Below, piece after piece: positions 10,972-22,233 of a DNA stretch of 64,000 bases (the first letter of the stretch is position 1; each line of letters begins with the position of its first letter). Under the pieces are notes generated by a model, which saw only the letters and a list, made by a program, of their open reading frames with translations, searched no databases and was not told the DNA's origin. A program made the position numbers and the translations under genes. The stretch comes from Parietaria judaica (lineage: Eukaryota > Streptophyta > Magnoliopsida > Rosales > Urticaceae): the NCBI GenBank assembly GCA_954871525.1, contig OX940860.1, positions 22,786,001 through 22,850,000 of the forward strand, read 5' to 3'.

Positions 10972-12909
10972 ATGGAGCCGGGGGAGGAGGTCCAGCCCCA
11001 GGTAATGTTTATTCTTTAACTTTCTTCGTTTCCGGCATAAATAATGATATTATAGTTTACAACGATTTAATTTACTGTCTAGGTTACGAAGAAAATGTAC
11101 TTGGATGATGATTTATATCAGTGTGTACGAGTATAATAATCAAATTAGCACAACCGCTATATATTTTTATTCCACAATCTGCTCCCGCTATATAATCTAT
11201 TTAATACAGCTATATTTTTTTGAACTCGCCGGATAGCGGTAATATAATAGTCGAATAAGAGTATAGAGGATGTACGCTTTAGATCACTCCCGCTATATAT
11301 ATTTCAATAAACTGCACTAATCTAGTTATCCTTGTTTTGCAGGTGTTAAAGCTACATACAGTGCTGACGAGAGAAGAATATTACAAGAATAAACTGACCA
11401 CCAAACAAACAAATTTCCACAATTGTACCGAAGATCTCAGAAACTCGATGAACCATGAGGAACTACAGTGGTTCCGGAGCACCCAGTTTGGGTATTTGTT
11501 GGATGTCCCACTACACTACGAGCATTGTGCCCAACTTTTGTGGAATTTGCTCATCAGATACACCGAAGAACAACCGCACGACAAGGAGATGTGGATGTTG
11601 GTAAACAACGTTCCATTACGGTACAGGATTCAGGAATTCGCAATCCTCACCGGTCTGCGTTGCCATAACCTGCCAACAATTGGGATTTCTCAAGATGAGA
11701 AGGAACAAGAGTGTCTCTACGAAGCTTTCAGGATACGCTTATGGCCAAATAATAAGGAAAAGAAGGTGAAACTCAGCATGATCATCAAGCGCCTACAAAC
11801 TATTCAGGATGATCCTATTAGTGAGGATGATAAGAAGCGCTTGATATTTTTGTACTTCGTCTTCAGAGTGATCTGTTTCAAGGACAGAGATTTCTGCCCA
11901 GCTACACAGTTTATTCTATTGGTGGAAAACCTTGATGAATTCATTGCTTATCATTGGGGAAGAATTTCATTCGAGTACTCATTAGAACAGCTCCATGCTA
12001 AGGGAAAAAAGGAGTTGCTTGCAAAGCTAGGCAAAATCCCAAATGTCATTCAGGAAAATAAGTCCAAAAAGCAGGTGGACATGAGCATTCTTGGGTTCTT
12101 ACACCCACTACAGGTATATGTAAATTGTTTTAAATGTTTATTTTCTCCGTAAGTCTTACATTCAAATTAACATTTTAACTCCCGCAGTTTTTGGCGTACG
12201 AGTGTTTGCTGGCAGTGGCATCGTTTTTAGCTGACCGCCTGACCCTCTAGAGTCGGCGGACGAAGAACCGCGAATGTGCAAATGGAAAACGCGGCCAATC
12301 GGGACTTATCATAAGGAATTCACAGAGATTGATAAGGTTATAGAGATGGGGATTTCCGCGGTGAGTTGCTTAATATAGCGGTGATTTAGTTACATAGCGG
12401 TAATGTGGTTACATAGCGGTAATGTGGTAACATAGCAGTAATGTAGGTACATAGCTTCCAATCGAAACTTGAATAAATTCATGTTATATAGCGGTAGCAT
12501 CAACTATTGATCCTTTCGTTTATTGCAGGAACAATTGAGTATACTTAAGGTCCGGCCTACGGAAGCTGACACGTACTACGTAAGATCTGTCCCTCCGCGT
12601 GAACCATTGGAAGATCCTCTTTATGAACAACTCGTGCATTTGTTGGAGAATGAAGAACGGATCGTCCAACGGCGGGCTGCTTTTAACAGGAGTCGGCTTC
12701 GACATAGGTTACTTCGCCCTGCTCGTGATCCAAAGACAAAAAAACGAAGCAAGAGGAAGGCTTCGAAGCCTCAACAAGAATCACCTTCCCCCCACAGAGA
12801 AAAACACAAGGGGGTAAGAAGGCTTCGGAGCCGCAAAAAGAATCGTCTTTTGACAAAACGCCCACTTAAGGTCATTTTGACAAAACGCCCTAACGTGCAC
12901 TCTGTGTGA
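10972..12909 (+). pseudogene. DUF1985-domain gene, frameshifted and truncated
   Basis: Reconstructed exons: 10972-11001, 11341-12114, 12188 to about 12360, and 12529-12909. Exon 2 encodes a DUF1985 domain (FGYLLDVPLHY near the start, EMWMLVNNVPLRYRIQEFAIL, then ITGL-like LTGLRC). In many plants this domain is joined to a Ulp1-type cysteine protease, often inside Mutator-like elements. In exon 3 the frame ends at a TAG at 12248, but a +1 frame then continues the expected protein to a GT donor near 12360, so one base appears to be missing. Exon 4 is basic (K/R-rich) and runs into a repeat that supplies the stop at 12909. No protease domain follows. I read it as a decayed, probably transposon-derived gene; the exon 1 assignment is tentative. 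Confidence 0.65.
12374..12452 (+). repeat. Short tandem repeat in a DUF1985 intron
   Basis: Four imperfect copies of an ~19-bp unit resembling TACATAGCGGTAATGTGGT lie between exons 3 and 4. Related AGCGGTAAT phrases occur in the first intron near 11236. Confidence 0.7.
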
Positions 12910-13428
12910 ATGTGGTGAAGATGGAGAAGGAAAGAGAAAAATGTGCAAAGGATTATTTTTGGAAAGGGAATTGAACGGACAGTATTTAAGAGAGAGAGAG
13001 AGATGGGTGACCCGGGCCCACGTGTGGGGTCCATTTGTGGCGTAAGTGGGCTTGGGCCTACTTGAGAGAGTGAGAGATTTGGAGCTACTCGTTGTGTTGT
13101 TTCGCCACGTGGATAGTGCTGGTTTGCTGAATTTCTTACCCTCGTTATAACCCTTTTTCGGTAATGGCTCGCGGGATTTGTCTTCTTCTTTTTTCGGGAG
13201 AACTAATTTTTTTTTTTGAAGCCGGAAGGGCGGGCGAGATGAGTGCTCGGGCTTCCGAGACAATCCCTGTCAGCTGTTCAATCCATGTTCGGATCGTCAG
13301 GGCCAGCCCAACCTATGGGCGAGTTGGGCGGTCGCCCAAGGCCCCTTTTAGAGTAGTCTATTAATGTGTTGTATAAGTTTTGCTATATCGTATAGCTCCT
13401 GCAATACTGTAATAGCTCCTGCAATATT
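12857..13428. repeat. 566-bp direct repeat, copy A
   Basis: Matches copy B at a constant offset of 722 bp with scattered substitutions and almost no indels. It includes a (GA)n run near 12990, a CCACGTGT motif near 13019, and the left half of a hAT MITE from 13298. The repeat forms the 3' end of the decayed DUF1985 reading frame. No convincing gene lies inside. Confidence 0.85.
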
Positions 13429-13578
13429 TTATAATATAAAAAGGAGAAGAGAGAGGGTAGCTCGAGAAAATAATAAAATAAGAGGATGAGTAAATTTTAA
13501 AGTTACCCAGCACTTTTACCCTTTAATGAAGGGTACGAATGCAAAACATGAACAGTGATAAGGGTATGTGCTTTTTCA

Positions 13579-14150
13579 AACGGCCACTTAAGGTTATTTT
13601 GACAAAACGCCCTAACGTGCGCTCTGTGTGAATGTGGTGAAGATGGAGAAGGAAAGAGAAAAATGTGCAAAGGATTGTTTTTGGACAGGGAATTGAACAG
13701 ACAGTATTTAAGAGAGAGAGAGAGAGATGGGTGACCCGGGCCCACGTGTGGGGTCCATTTGTGGCGTAAGTGGGCTTGGGCCTACTCGAGAGAGTGATAG
13801 AGTTGGAGCTACTCGTTGTGTTGTTTCGCCACGTGGATAGTGTTGGTTTGCTGAATTTCTTACCCTCGTTATAACCCTTTTTCGGTAATGGCTCGCGGGA
13901 TTTTTCTTCTTCTTTTTTCGGGAGAACTATTTTTTTTCTGAAGCCGGAGGGGCGGGCGAGATGAGTGCTCGGGCTGCCGAGACGATCCCTGTCAGTTGTT
14001 CAATCCATGTCCGGATCGTCAGGGCCGGCCCAACCTATGGGCGAGTTGGGCGGTCGCCCAAGGCTCCTTTTAGAGTAGTCTATTAATGCGTTGTATAAGT
14101 TTTGCTATATCGTATAGCTCCTGCAATACTGTAGTAGCTCCTGCAATATT
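13579..14150. repeat. 566-bp direct repeat, copy B
   Basis: Second copy, 722 bp downstream of copy A. The stretch between the copies (13429-13578) is AT-rich with no feature. The right end of copy B stops inside a complete hAT MITE, whereas copy A holds only that MITE's left part. Confidence 0.85.
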
Positions 14151-14219
14151 ACAGACTCTCAAAAAAAGTCTCATATTAATGATTCGCCCAAGGGCCCGAA
14201 AAGGGTTGGGCCGGCCATG
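14020..14219. mobile_element. hAT-type MITE, 200 bp
   Basis: Terminal inverted repeats: CAGGGCCGGCCCAACC at the left and GGTTGGGCCGGCCATG at the right. Perfect 8-bp target duplications CGGATCGT at 14012-14019 and 14220-14227 are the hAT signature. A partial copy starts at 13298 inside repeat copy A after the same CGGATCGT. Confidence 0.9.
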
Positions 14220-14227
14220 CGGATCGT

Positions 14228-15730
14228 ACACTTATTTGTTAAGCGGTACTTCATCAATAAAGTCTGCCAAGTGCCACGAGATATTTCGCATTATCATCCT
14301 CGAGTAATGCTGTGCTGAAACGTGGACTTCGGTGACAGAATTTCGATAACAAAACTTTATTACTCGGTTACCTAGAGCTTCGGAGATAGGAATTCTTTAC
14401 ACCGGATAAATACTCGAGTTGTGGTTTTATCATTGAGTTGTTGGAATTAACGGATTTTTTAGCAAGATTTTCTCAATAAGTGAGAGATTAGAGTAATTTT
14501 TATTTTTATTTTTATTTTTTTACTTTTTATTAATCTTTTCAATATGATAGGTTGGACTTCGTTGGTGCTACAAGTGATCGTTTTCGATTCTTTGGGTTTC
14601 GGTTTCGGCCCCAATTAATTTTTTGCTATCGACTTGTATAAGAACGATTTTGTTTGTCGTACCCAAGAAGACTTGATTCAATAGTTGTATCACTTTTACA
14701 TTGATTTATTTGAGAATCAAGTCATTTAATGTCTCGCAACTAGCTTGCTTGGGTTTATAGATTTAGGATTTTCTCGTTCTTTAGAGTTAGATCACTCAAA
14801 GGATTAATTATTGTAGAGCTAATATTTTGACATCATTTATCTTATAGTTTAGTCTATGTTGAGAATTACGTTCTTCAAATAATATTTTCAAAAATGTAAA
14901 AATATCTGTATACAATTTTTTAAGCTAATACACCCACTTAAAAAAATGTATCATTTAACAACACATTTTCAAATACAGTATGTTAAGAGAAAATAAAAAT
15001 AAAACTATGCCGACACGGGTGAAGGGCCTAATTACTTATATTTAATCATTTATGACTATTAAATGTGATTTTCGGGTTCTAACAAGTATATTAGATAGAA
15101 AACTAACACGTTGCAAGTTGCAAATCCTGTATATTAAATTAAATATCTCAATAATATTATTTCTTTCCATTGTAAAACTTGTATATTTTAAATATCTCAA
15201 TAATGTTATTTCTTCCCATTTTTTTGTCCATAGCGAATGCCGAATAGACAGAAATTATTGTGATTAAGATCGAAGATTTTTAGTTGGGAGGAAAAGTGCC
15301 AAACTACATGTGAATTTTATTGCCAAAACCGTGAAACATAAAGTCATAAAGTACCAATAAATTATAAACCCCACATTCTTGTATAGACTCATATTTGGCA
15401 AATCATTCCCTTTAAAAGAGTTTTATCACTCTTTTATTGCGAGGTAGATCATAACAAAATAATCGTAGCTTTGAGTCCTACAACAAGCTTAAAATGCATT
15501 GATGTGCAGTGTATATAATACTTAAGCTATTCTCATAAGTCATAAATTCATTAATGGACTTTCATCTCATAACTTGATATTTAACATCATGAAATCCAAT
15601 AAGAGGCATGCAAAATGCAAATAAACTTTCTTTTTTATTTAAGAAAATAAAATTCACATTATTAAATTATGACGGTCGAATTTTATTATTTAAAAATGTC
15701 TCTTTTTTTGTCTAAGTATTCTCAATGTGA
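14228..15730. other. AT-rich intergenic stretch, nothing identified
   Basis: No ORF with recognisable content, no inverted repeats that I could see, and no RNA gene. It contains T-rich runs near 14495-14530. Confidence 0.4.
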
Positions 15731-15734
15731 TTGA

Positions 15735-16172
15735 GTAGTTACTTTCGATCCCATCCTCTTCCGACTCCGACTGTGTCTTAGCATAAGCCTTTGTGGTTCT
15801 GTAAGTATATTTCTCGTCAGGCAGTGATTTTGTGACTTTTCACGAATGACGGGATTCTTAATTTTGGCTAAACTTTATCTGTGTGATAGTCGTGAAAATG
15901 TTCAACATATTTTCTCTGTCTGCCCTCACTATGAGTCCATTTGGTGACAATTCTATATTGATGTAATATTCATTTTATTCGTTGCCGTTGGGATGACTTA
16001 TACAGTGGCTATCTCAATCTTTTAGTGCTGATTTATTTCTGAACGAGGTAATTAATTGTCTCTTTATAGTTATGGTTTAAGGGACTTGGCATGAGCAGAA
16101 TTTCTATCATTTTGACACTATTACCCAATTGTCATTTTTTATTGTTCGTAGAGCTAGAATTGATGTTAGTGC

Positions 16173-16212
<40 letters not shown>
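15735..16212 (+). mobile_element. Decayed LINE 3' end with poly(A) tail
   Basis: Broken frames resemble the end of a plant L1 reverse-transcriptase protein: a degraded zinc-binding (zf-RVT) stretch at about 15800-15960, then a W-H-E-Q...V-R-R-A-R-I tail at about 16090-16170. A run of more than 30 A follows at about 16180-16212. The sequence is related to the LINE fragment at 52.97-53.37 kb (similar words around CGTCAGGCAGTGATTTTGTG). Stops and frame changes show that it is dead. Confidence 0.65.
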
Positions 16213-16214
<2 letters not shown>

Positions 16215-16963
16215 ATTTTGAAAAACATGTTCTCTTTGTATAGTTTGTGGAAAATGCCGCTAGCCTTTCTATATGATTTTTATTTATTTATTTCGAATGC
16301 TCTCATTTTAAAATAATAAAAAAAATAAAAACCCAATTCGTCGTGGATGCTGAAAAAAAAAATGTTAATGTAAATATATTATGGATCATACTTAGGTGAT
16401 TGTCAACCTAGATTTAATATTGCGTGGTAAAAACAAGTTCAAATGCCTCTTCTAGCATAATTTTGTTATATATACTTTTCCGTTGTTCTAACTAAGTCCT
16501 AACAATCGTTCAAATAGGTCATGCAGAATTTTTAAATCCAAGAAAAAAAAAAATTGCGATCTAAATCCATTTTTTTTTAATATAAAGGATGATTGAGGTA
16601 ACAATACTTAAGTAATAGTTAATTGGGAGAAGACCACCAGAGTGTTTTTTTTTTTTTTTTTGAACGAAGTACTTGATCGCGTTGTTCTGTATACTACTGT
16701 CTTTTTCGTCAAAGTTATGTCACGTTACCACATTTATTTGATAAATGTGAAACTAACGTGAGAAATAAGCAGAGGAAATAAGTCAGGCTCACAAAACCTG
16801 CCCGAATGCTCAAGATTATGTACATACATATGTAATCTTATTTGACTAATAGTATCAATTGTTATTACACTACGAATATATTTTGTACAAGTATCTTTTA
16901 TAATCTTGTTTAATAATATTAGTTGGTCTTATATTATGAATATATTGCGTGTATATATGTATA
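16213..16963. other. AT-rich spacer with degenerate repeats
   Basis: No gene. Around 16835-16955 a diverged phrase of about 60-70 bp (AATATTAGTTGGTC / ATTATGAATATATT-like) occurs about twice and again after the following element near 18020-18070. Confidence 0.4.
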
Positions 16964-18010
16964 CAGGGGTGGATCCACCTTAACTCTGATAGGGGCTATA
17001 GTCCCCCAACTAATTTTGGAAATAGCATAAGAGTTAAGTTCAAATATAACTTAGCCCTCTCACAAAATATTATTTTAGCCCCAAAGCCCAAACAAACCCA
17101 ACCATTTTATAGTTACTATTTCTCTCCACACCACCGCACTCAGTCTCACTGAGGGACCCACCACCCCCATATAAAATACTAAGAAATACAAATGATAACC
17201 TATATATATTAGTCAGAAAGTAATAGTAGAAATAGAAACCATGACGAGGTCCGTAGCTGGGCAATAATAATAACTATGTGGCAAGGCTGACACACTGGCG
17301 AGGGTAAGAGAGAGGAAGCGTCGAGTTTGAGAAAACAAAATGTTTGTTTTAGGATTTTAGATTAATTCCTCTTAAATTAATTTAAAAATGTCATCTATAT
17401 TGGTATACTAATATTGGACCCGCATGTTATGCAAATGCAACTATATATTTCACAATATTCAATACCTTTTTACTTTTATTTGAGCTTGAACAATATAAAT
17501 TGATTACTTTTTTTTATTTTATGAATTCATATAAATTGATTACTTAGTAACACAGGACGAGTTAATTTGTTACCAGTTCAGTTCGCCACCGCTCGAGACT
17601 CAAATTTTTGAAGATATATTTGACGGACCATAGACCTAATTTTTGGTATATTCGATGGATTCAACAACTGAATTTGTGTTCAATTAGGTGTTATAATTTG
17701 TGATAAATTTAAGCGTTAAAACTTGTGTGATAAATTTGTTTTAATTATGTTATTGTGTTTAATTACGTTAAATTTAGGTGTCTAAATTTATGATATTTAC
17801 TTTAAAATGTGTTGTTTTGAAATTTAATTGAATTTAAATTGTGTGTTTTCTAATGTAAAAATCTACTGACCCATTTCTGATCTAGTACGGCCCGAAAACA
17901 TGATATTTAGACTAAAAACCAAAAACCGCATCGGTCTCTGCTTCACAACAATAATAAAAAAAAAAAAAAATTGTAGCCCCCTTCAATATAATTTCTAGGA
18001 TCCGCCACTG
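16964..18010. mobile_element. Putative non-autonomous hAT element, ~1.05 kb
   Basis: Starts CAGGGGTGGATCC and ends GGATCCGCCACTG, i.e. 13-bp inverted termini with 11 matches. Inner sequence is also partly mirrored (TAGTCCCCC near the left end, TAGCCCCC near the right). No transposase frame is present. The 8-bp flanks are both TA-rich but do not match well, so the target duplication is not demonstrated. Confidence 0.6.
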
Positions 18011-20242
18011 TATATATCTAATATTGTGTAATAATAGCAGTTGTTCTTATACTGTCAATACATCTTGTAACGCGAATTTTAACAACGTAATTTTAGTAAA
18101 AGAAAAAAAAAGGAAAACATTGTTAATAACTTAATATGGCTTTAACTAAAAAAGAAAGAAAGGAAAACATTGTTAATAGGGCCTTAATTAATTCTGTCTC
18201 TGTGGTGATTCAAGGCCAGTGGTATCCAAATAATATTATTTTATTGGAGGGAGAGTGCGTGGGAAAGTGGCAAACGTAAGCGCGTCATGTGAAGGTGATA
18301 GTACCAATGAGCTGTCGAGCCTCCACAACTCACGTGCTGCTTATGTTTCTTTAGATTTTTCCATAAATCCCACTCACAACTCCCACCGCGGTTTTACACG
18401 CGCTTCTATACGCTCCGATCCCGACTCTTATCTGTTTTTCTTACCAATACGCTTCTTTTCTTACCAATACGAAAATTTATGTCACCGACATATTGCCGTA
18501 ATTATTTTTGGATATTTATTTTCTATTTTCTGCTCTTTATAAACTATATTTTTATTTTGAAAAAGAGCTAAATGAAATCAAATGTTTTAATGTTCTACCC
18601 TTTTTTATTAACTTCATAAAATTCAAATATAAAATAGCATTTTACTTTTTAGAAGAAAAAAACATATAAAATATTTACCTCAAAAATAAAATTTAAGACA
18701 ATAGATAGAGGGTGATTTTTTTTTAATTTAATAGTAATTAAGAGCTATATAAAAATAAGTACATTTTAATCACTTTAAAATAAAAGATATATTTATATTA
18801 AAAATAAAAATAAAAATAAAGAATATATAAAAATATTTTTTTTCTTCTTCTTTCATGTCAATAGTATCATATATAAAAAAAAAAAAAAAAAAAAAAAAAA
18901 ACACAAGGAGAGGTGCAACATAATAATTATTGAAGTATAAGAAAAGAATAAACAATTTGCTAGCTCACAAAACTTACAAACTAACTCTTTTTCTATGTTT
19001 CAGTCATTAACGCCTATCTCTTTATGATGAAGACGACCAACAAAGCTTCGTTCTCTTAGCATTAAGGAAGATGAAGGAAGGAAGATTATAATAATTGGAT
19101 TAGTATTATGAAGGAAGGAAGATTATAATAATTGGATTAGTATTTTGCCCTTCAATCTTTTTAAATTATTACAAAAGTCAAATGTTTTTTTTTTCACTAA
19201 TAGATTTTTAATTGACAATATTATTTTGGTATTTTAATGTTATTACACAAAACTCCATAGAACTTGCCTAATGTCTTAATAATTTTATATATATTTACTA
19301 TAAAGTATATATTTTAATATGATGCATATAGAGATAATTACTATTAAATAACAAAATCGTAAACTCTTCGATAAATCCGTAAAAATTAACTTAAGAATAA
19401 TTTTTAGCTTGCAAATTTTTAAACATAAGATTATATAAAAGAGAATAAAAATGACGAATAATTTATTTATATATGTATATAAAGCTAAAAAACTACGATA
19501 ATAACGAATATAAAATATAATACCAAAAAAATCATAAATTTATATTTATGTGTTGTTGAAACTTTTTTGACCCCGTATGTCCAGAAATTCTAGATCCGCC
19601 GATGCTTACAAGTATGGAGCCTATGGCCATGTTTTTGGTTGCTCTACCATGCGCTGAAGTGAAGAGAAGAATTGGGAACTAGTGAACAAAGGTCAATCTC
19701 CATCTGGCCCTAAAAAACCTTTGCACGCTTCCGTTATCTTTTTGTATTTTTTTATAGAACTTAGAGCGGGATTTAGAAAATCAAGTAATTTTTACTGAGT
19801 TTTATATTTTTTTTTAGCGGCATGTAATGGGACGCGAACAATAAAATGAGGCTAAATATTTATATAAAGGTGTCGTCCCTTATTTATATGAATATTTGTT
19901 TAAATAAATGTTTACTTTTATCGTCAAATTGAAAATAATAATAATCTAGTTATCCTATATTAAATTACAAACCAGTAGGTGAGAAATAGATTAGAATTTC
20001 TACTATTTCTCATTAAAAATAATAATAAAAAAAAAGCGTCTCAAGTGTCAACCAATAATTATTACTTTTATATTTTTTTTTTCTCCTTTTGACAGACATT
20101 CATTTACTCAATAAATTAAACCCAATTATAGAAGATACATATCTACCAAATTTTCAAAACTACCAAAAAGTTTCTTCCAAATCCAAAACGGATCACCAAC
20201 GAACAAACCAACCAATAAATAGATAAAGTCATAAAAGTGATA
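18011..20242. other. AT-rich intergenic region, repeats only
   Basis: Contains an A-run at about 18876-18901, and a 37-bp tandem duplication starting ATGAAGGAAGGAAGATTATA at 19071 and 19108. A fragment ending TCTAGATCCGCC near 19590-19605 looks like a hAT terminus. No convincing gene: the open frame at 18255-18542 has no recognisable content. Confidence 0.45.
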
Positions 20243-20251
20243 TTTGCGATA

Positions 20252-20509
20252 GGGTTAATGACGGTGAAAATACTCAATGTTTGGTTAAAGAATCTTTCGA
20301 GTGGACTCGTTCACGTGACAAAAAATTATTATCTCAGCAAGTCACGTTTGTCCACGTGGCCAGAGTTAATGGGTAAGTTAACTGCATTACGAGAATGGAG
20401 TGGTCAACACTTCAAATGTAATTTTAGATACTTTTGTCATCACTTTTAGATTTTGAGTACACGAAAAATTCTTTGACTAAACTTTGAGTATTTTCGCCGT
20501 TATTCACCC
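20252..20509. mobile_element. Mutator-like MITE, 258 bp
   Basis: Inverted termini of about 50 bp beginning GGGTTAATGACGG at the left and ending in the complement of GGGTGAATAACGG at the right. Perfect 9-bp target duplications TTTGCGATA lie at 20243-20251 and 20510-20518. No coding capacity. Confidence 0.88.
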
Positions 20510-20518
20510 TTTGCGATA

Positions 20519-21119
20519 CAAGCATTTATTTTTATTTATTTTGTAATAGTAATAATAGTACTCATGCTATAAATCTCATAAATAAAAAATCGTGAGGGTG
20601 TGGGTTATTCTGCGATGTGGACAAGTCCAGTGGATGTACCATAAGCAACTAGACCTGCGAAGGTGACTTATTTGCACCGACAAAGACCATATTTTATTTA
20701 TTTTATTTATTTATTGCGAACCTACGTCATTTACAACCAGAGTTGAATGAACTCTGATATAGTCACGGTAATATTAGAGAATCATCTTCCTCACTATGAA
20801 GGTTTCGAATTTCGATATTTAAAAAGCGCTCAGGATAATAAAAATCAACTTTGTCGAATGCATCTCTATATATTAATCATAACTCCCTCAATTTTATTAT
20901 ATTTTTTTTTCTAAATTTTTTTCGGTTTATTTCTCGTTTTGAAGATTAAAAAAAGATCAAACAACTTTGTAGTTTTATGTTTCAGTAAAATATTTTTTTG
21001 AAAAAGTGTATTAAGTCCAAAAGTTCTACTGAAAAAATTATTTTTTAGCCAACGTGCACGTCTTCATAATCTCTTAACGATTTTTCCGTGTCAACACCAC
21101 TTAAACTATTTCTCGCGAC
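20519..21119. other. Intergenic, nothing identified
   Basis: AT-rich, without ORFs or clear repeats. Confidence 0.4.
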
Positions 21120-21449
21120 TAGAGCTGCACACCCATCGATCGCGATCGATCGCGAAAAAATCGTGAAAAATCGTGAAAAATGAAGTCGCGACGCGTCGTG
21201 GCTGCCGGAATCGCGACCGGTCGTGGCTTCGTCGCGATGGCAGGCCGAGAGAGAGAGAGAGTCTGTGAGAGGGAGAGAGAGAGAGAGAGGAAGAGAGAGA
21301 GAGAGGGCTGCAGAGGGTGGAGTCGTGACTTTCATCCCCGTTCGCGACCGTTCGCGATTTTCAGCCCACCATTGCGACGCCGTCGCGACTCGCCGGAAGC
21401 CGTCGCGACTCGTCGAGTCGCCAGTGGCGACCATCGCTGTGCAGCTCTA
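21120..21449. mobile_element. GC-rich hAT-type MITE, 330 bp
   Basis: Termini TAGAGCTGCACA and its complement (end GCTGTGCAGCTCTA), with perfect 8-bp target duplications CTCGCGAC at 21112-21119 and 21450-21457. The interior is far more GC-rich than its surroundings, contains many TCGCGA palindromes and a (GA)n tract (21248-21306). Open frames on both strands here are by-products of this composition. Confidence 0.85.
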
Positions 21450-22233
21450 CTCGCGACATTCATCTCGTCTCAACCTCTCCAATGACATATTAGTATTACG
21501 GTCACTATTTGGAGGTTACAGAGAAAAATATTGGAAAATGGAAGAATAGGAAGGAAAAATTAAATGAAATTTCATATTGAAGGTGAAAGAGACTAAAATA
21601 AGTTGATGATATTTTTTATTCATTTGGAAAAAAGAGAGAGTTGCTTTCTAACAATTTCTGGTAGTATTTAATTGATTTAGAGTAAATAGTATATAGAGTT
21701 GAAACATAGAACTTTATCTCGTGTTATACGAGAAGATTCTAACGCAAAACAAAGCAATCAAAACATACATTCAATTTCATCCCAAAACCAAGCATGGCTA
21801 GATAAATGTTAATTTTTGAAGAACACTCTGTTTCCGCATATCAGACACTGACGGAATAATCGAAGGTTTCGCCACGCCGTGATTTCTTGCGCTACAAGCC
21901 ATAAACCAAGACAGCGACGCTTTCTAACACTTATTTCTTTGTAATTGCTATTTCAATTATCGTATATAAATCATTATCGTGTTCAGCTCGGTGTATATTT
22001 GCGACTTGATTCCGACCCTTCATGTCGTTCACATACCAAATCTAGAAGCTGCATCTGTTTGAGTTGACTTTCAAATGGCCTGTAAAACAAGTTAGATGAT
22101 ATGTAAGCTGCATAAAATGCTCGTATTTGGGAGCAATTTTTCGGAGCCCTTCCTTAGCCAAAATCAAGCGTAAAATGGAAGCAAATGCTCGATTATAGGA
22201 GACAAAGTACCTAGAAGTAAATTGTTGCGCTCG

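Noticed and set aside
12781..13263. 160-residue minus-strand frame
   Set aside because: Lies across a duplicated repeat and the antisense of a decayed exon; no family resemblance.
16956..18018. 8-bp target duplication for the 16.96-18.01 kb hAT-like element
   Set aside because: Flanks TATGTATA and TATATATC are both just TA-rich and match poorly, so I do not claim a duplication.
18255..18542. 95-residue frame upstream of AT-rich sequence
   Set aside because: No recognisable domain, no splice or promoter support, and a composition like the flanks.
21045..21549. Overlapping frames of 100-130 residues on both strands
   Set aside because: Produced by (GA)n and TCGCGA repeats inside a hAT MITE; low-complexity protein only.
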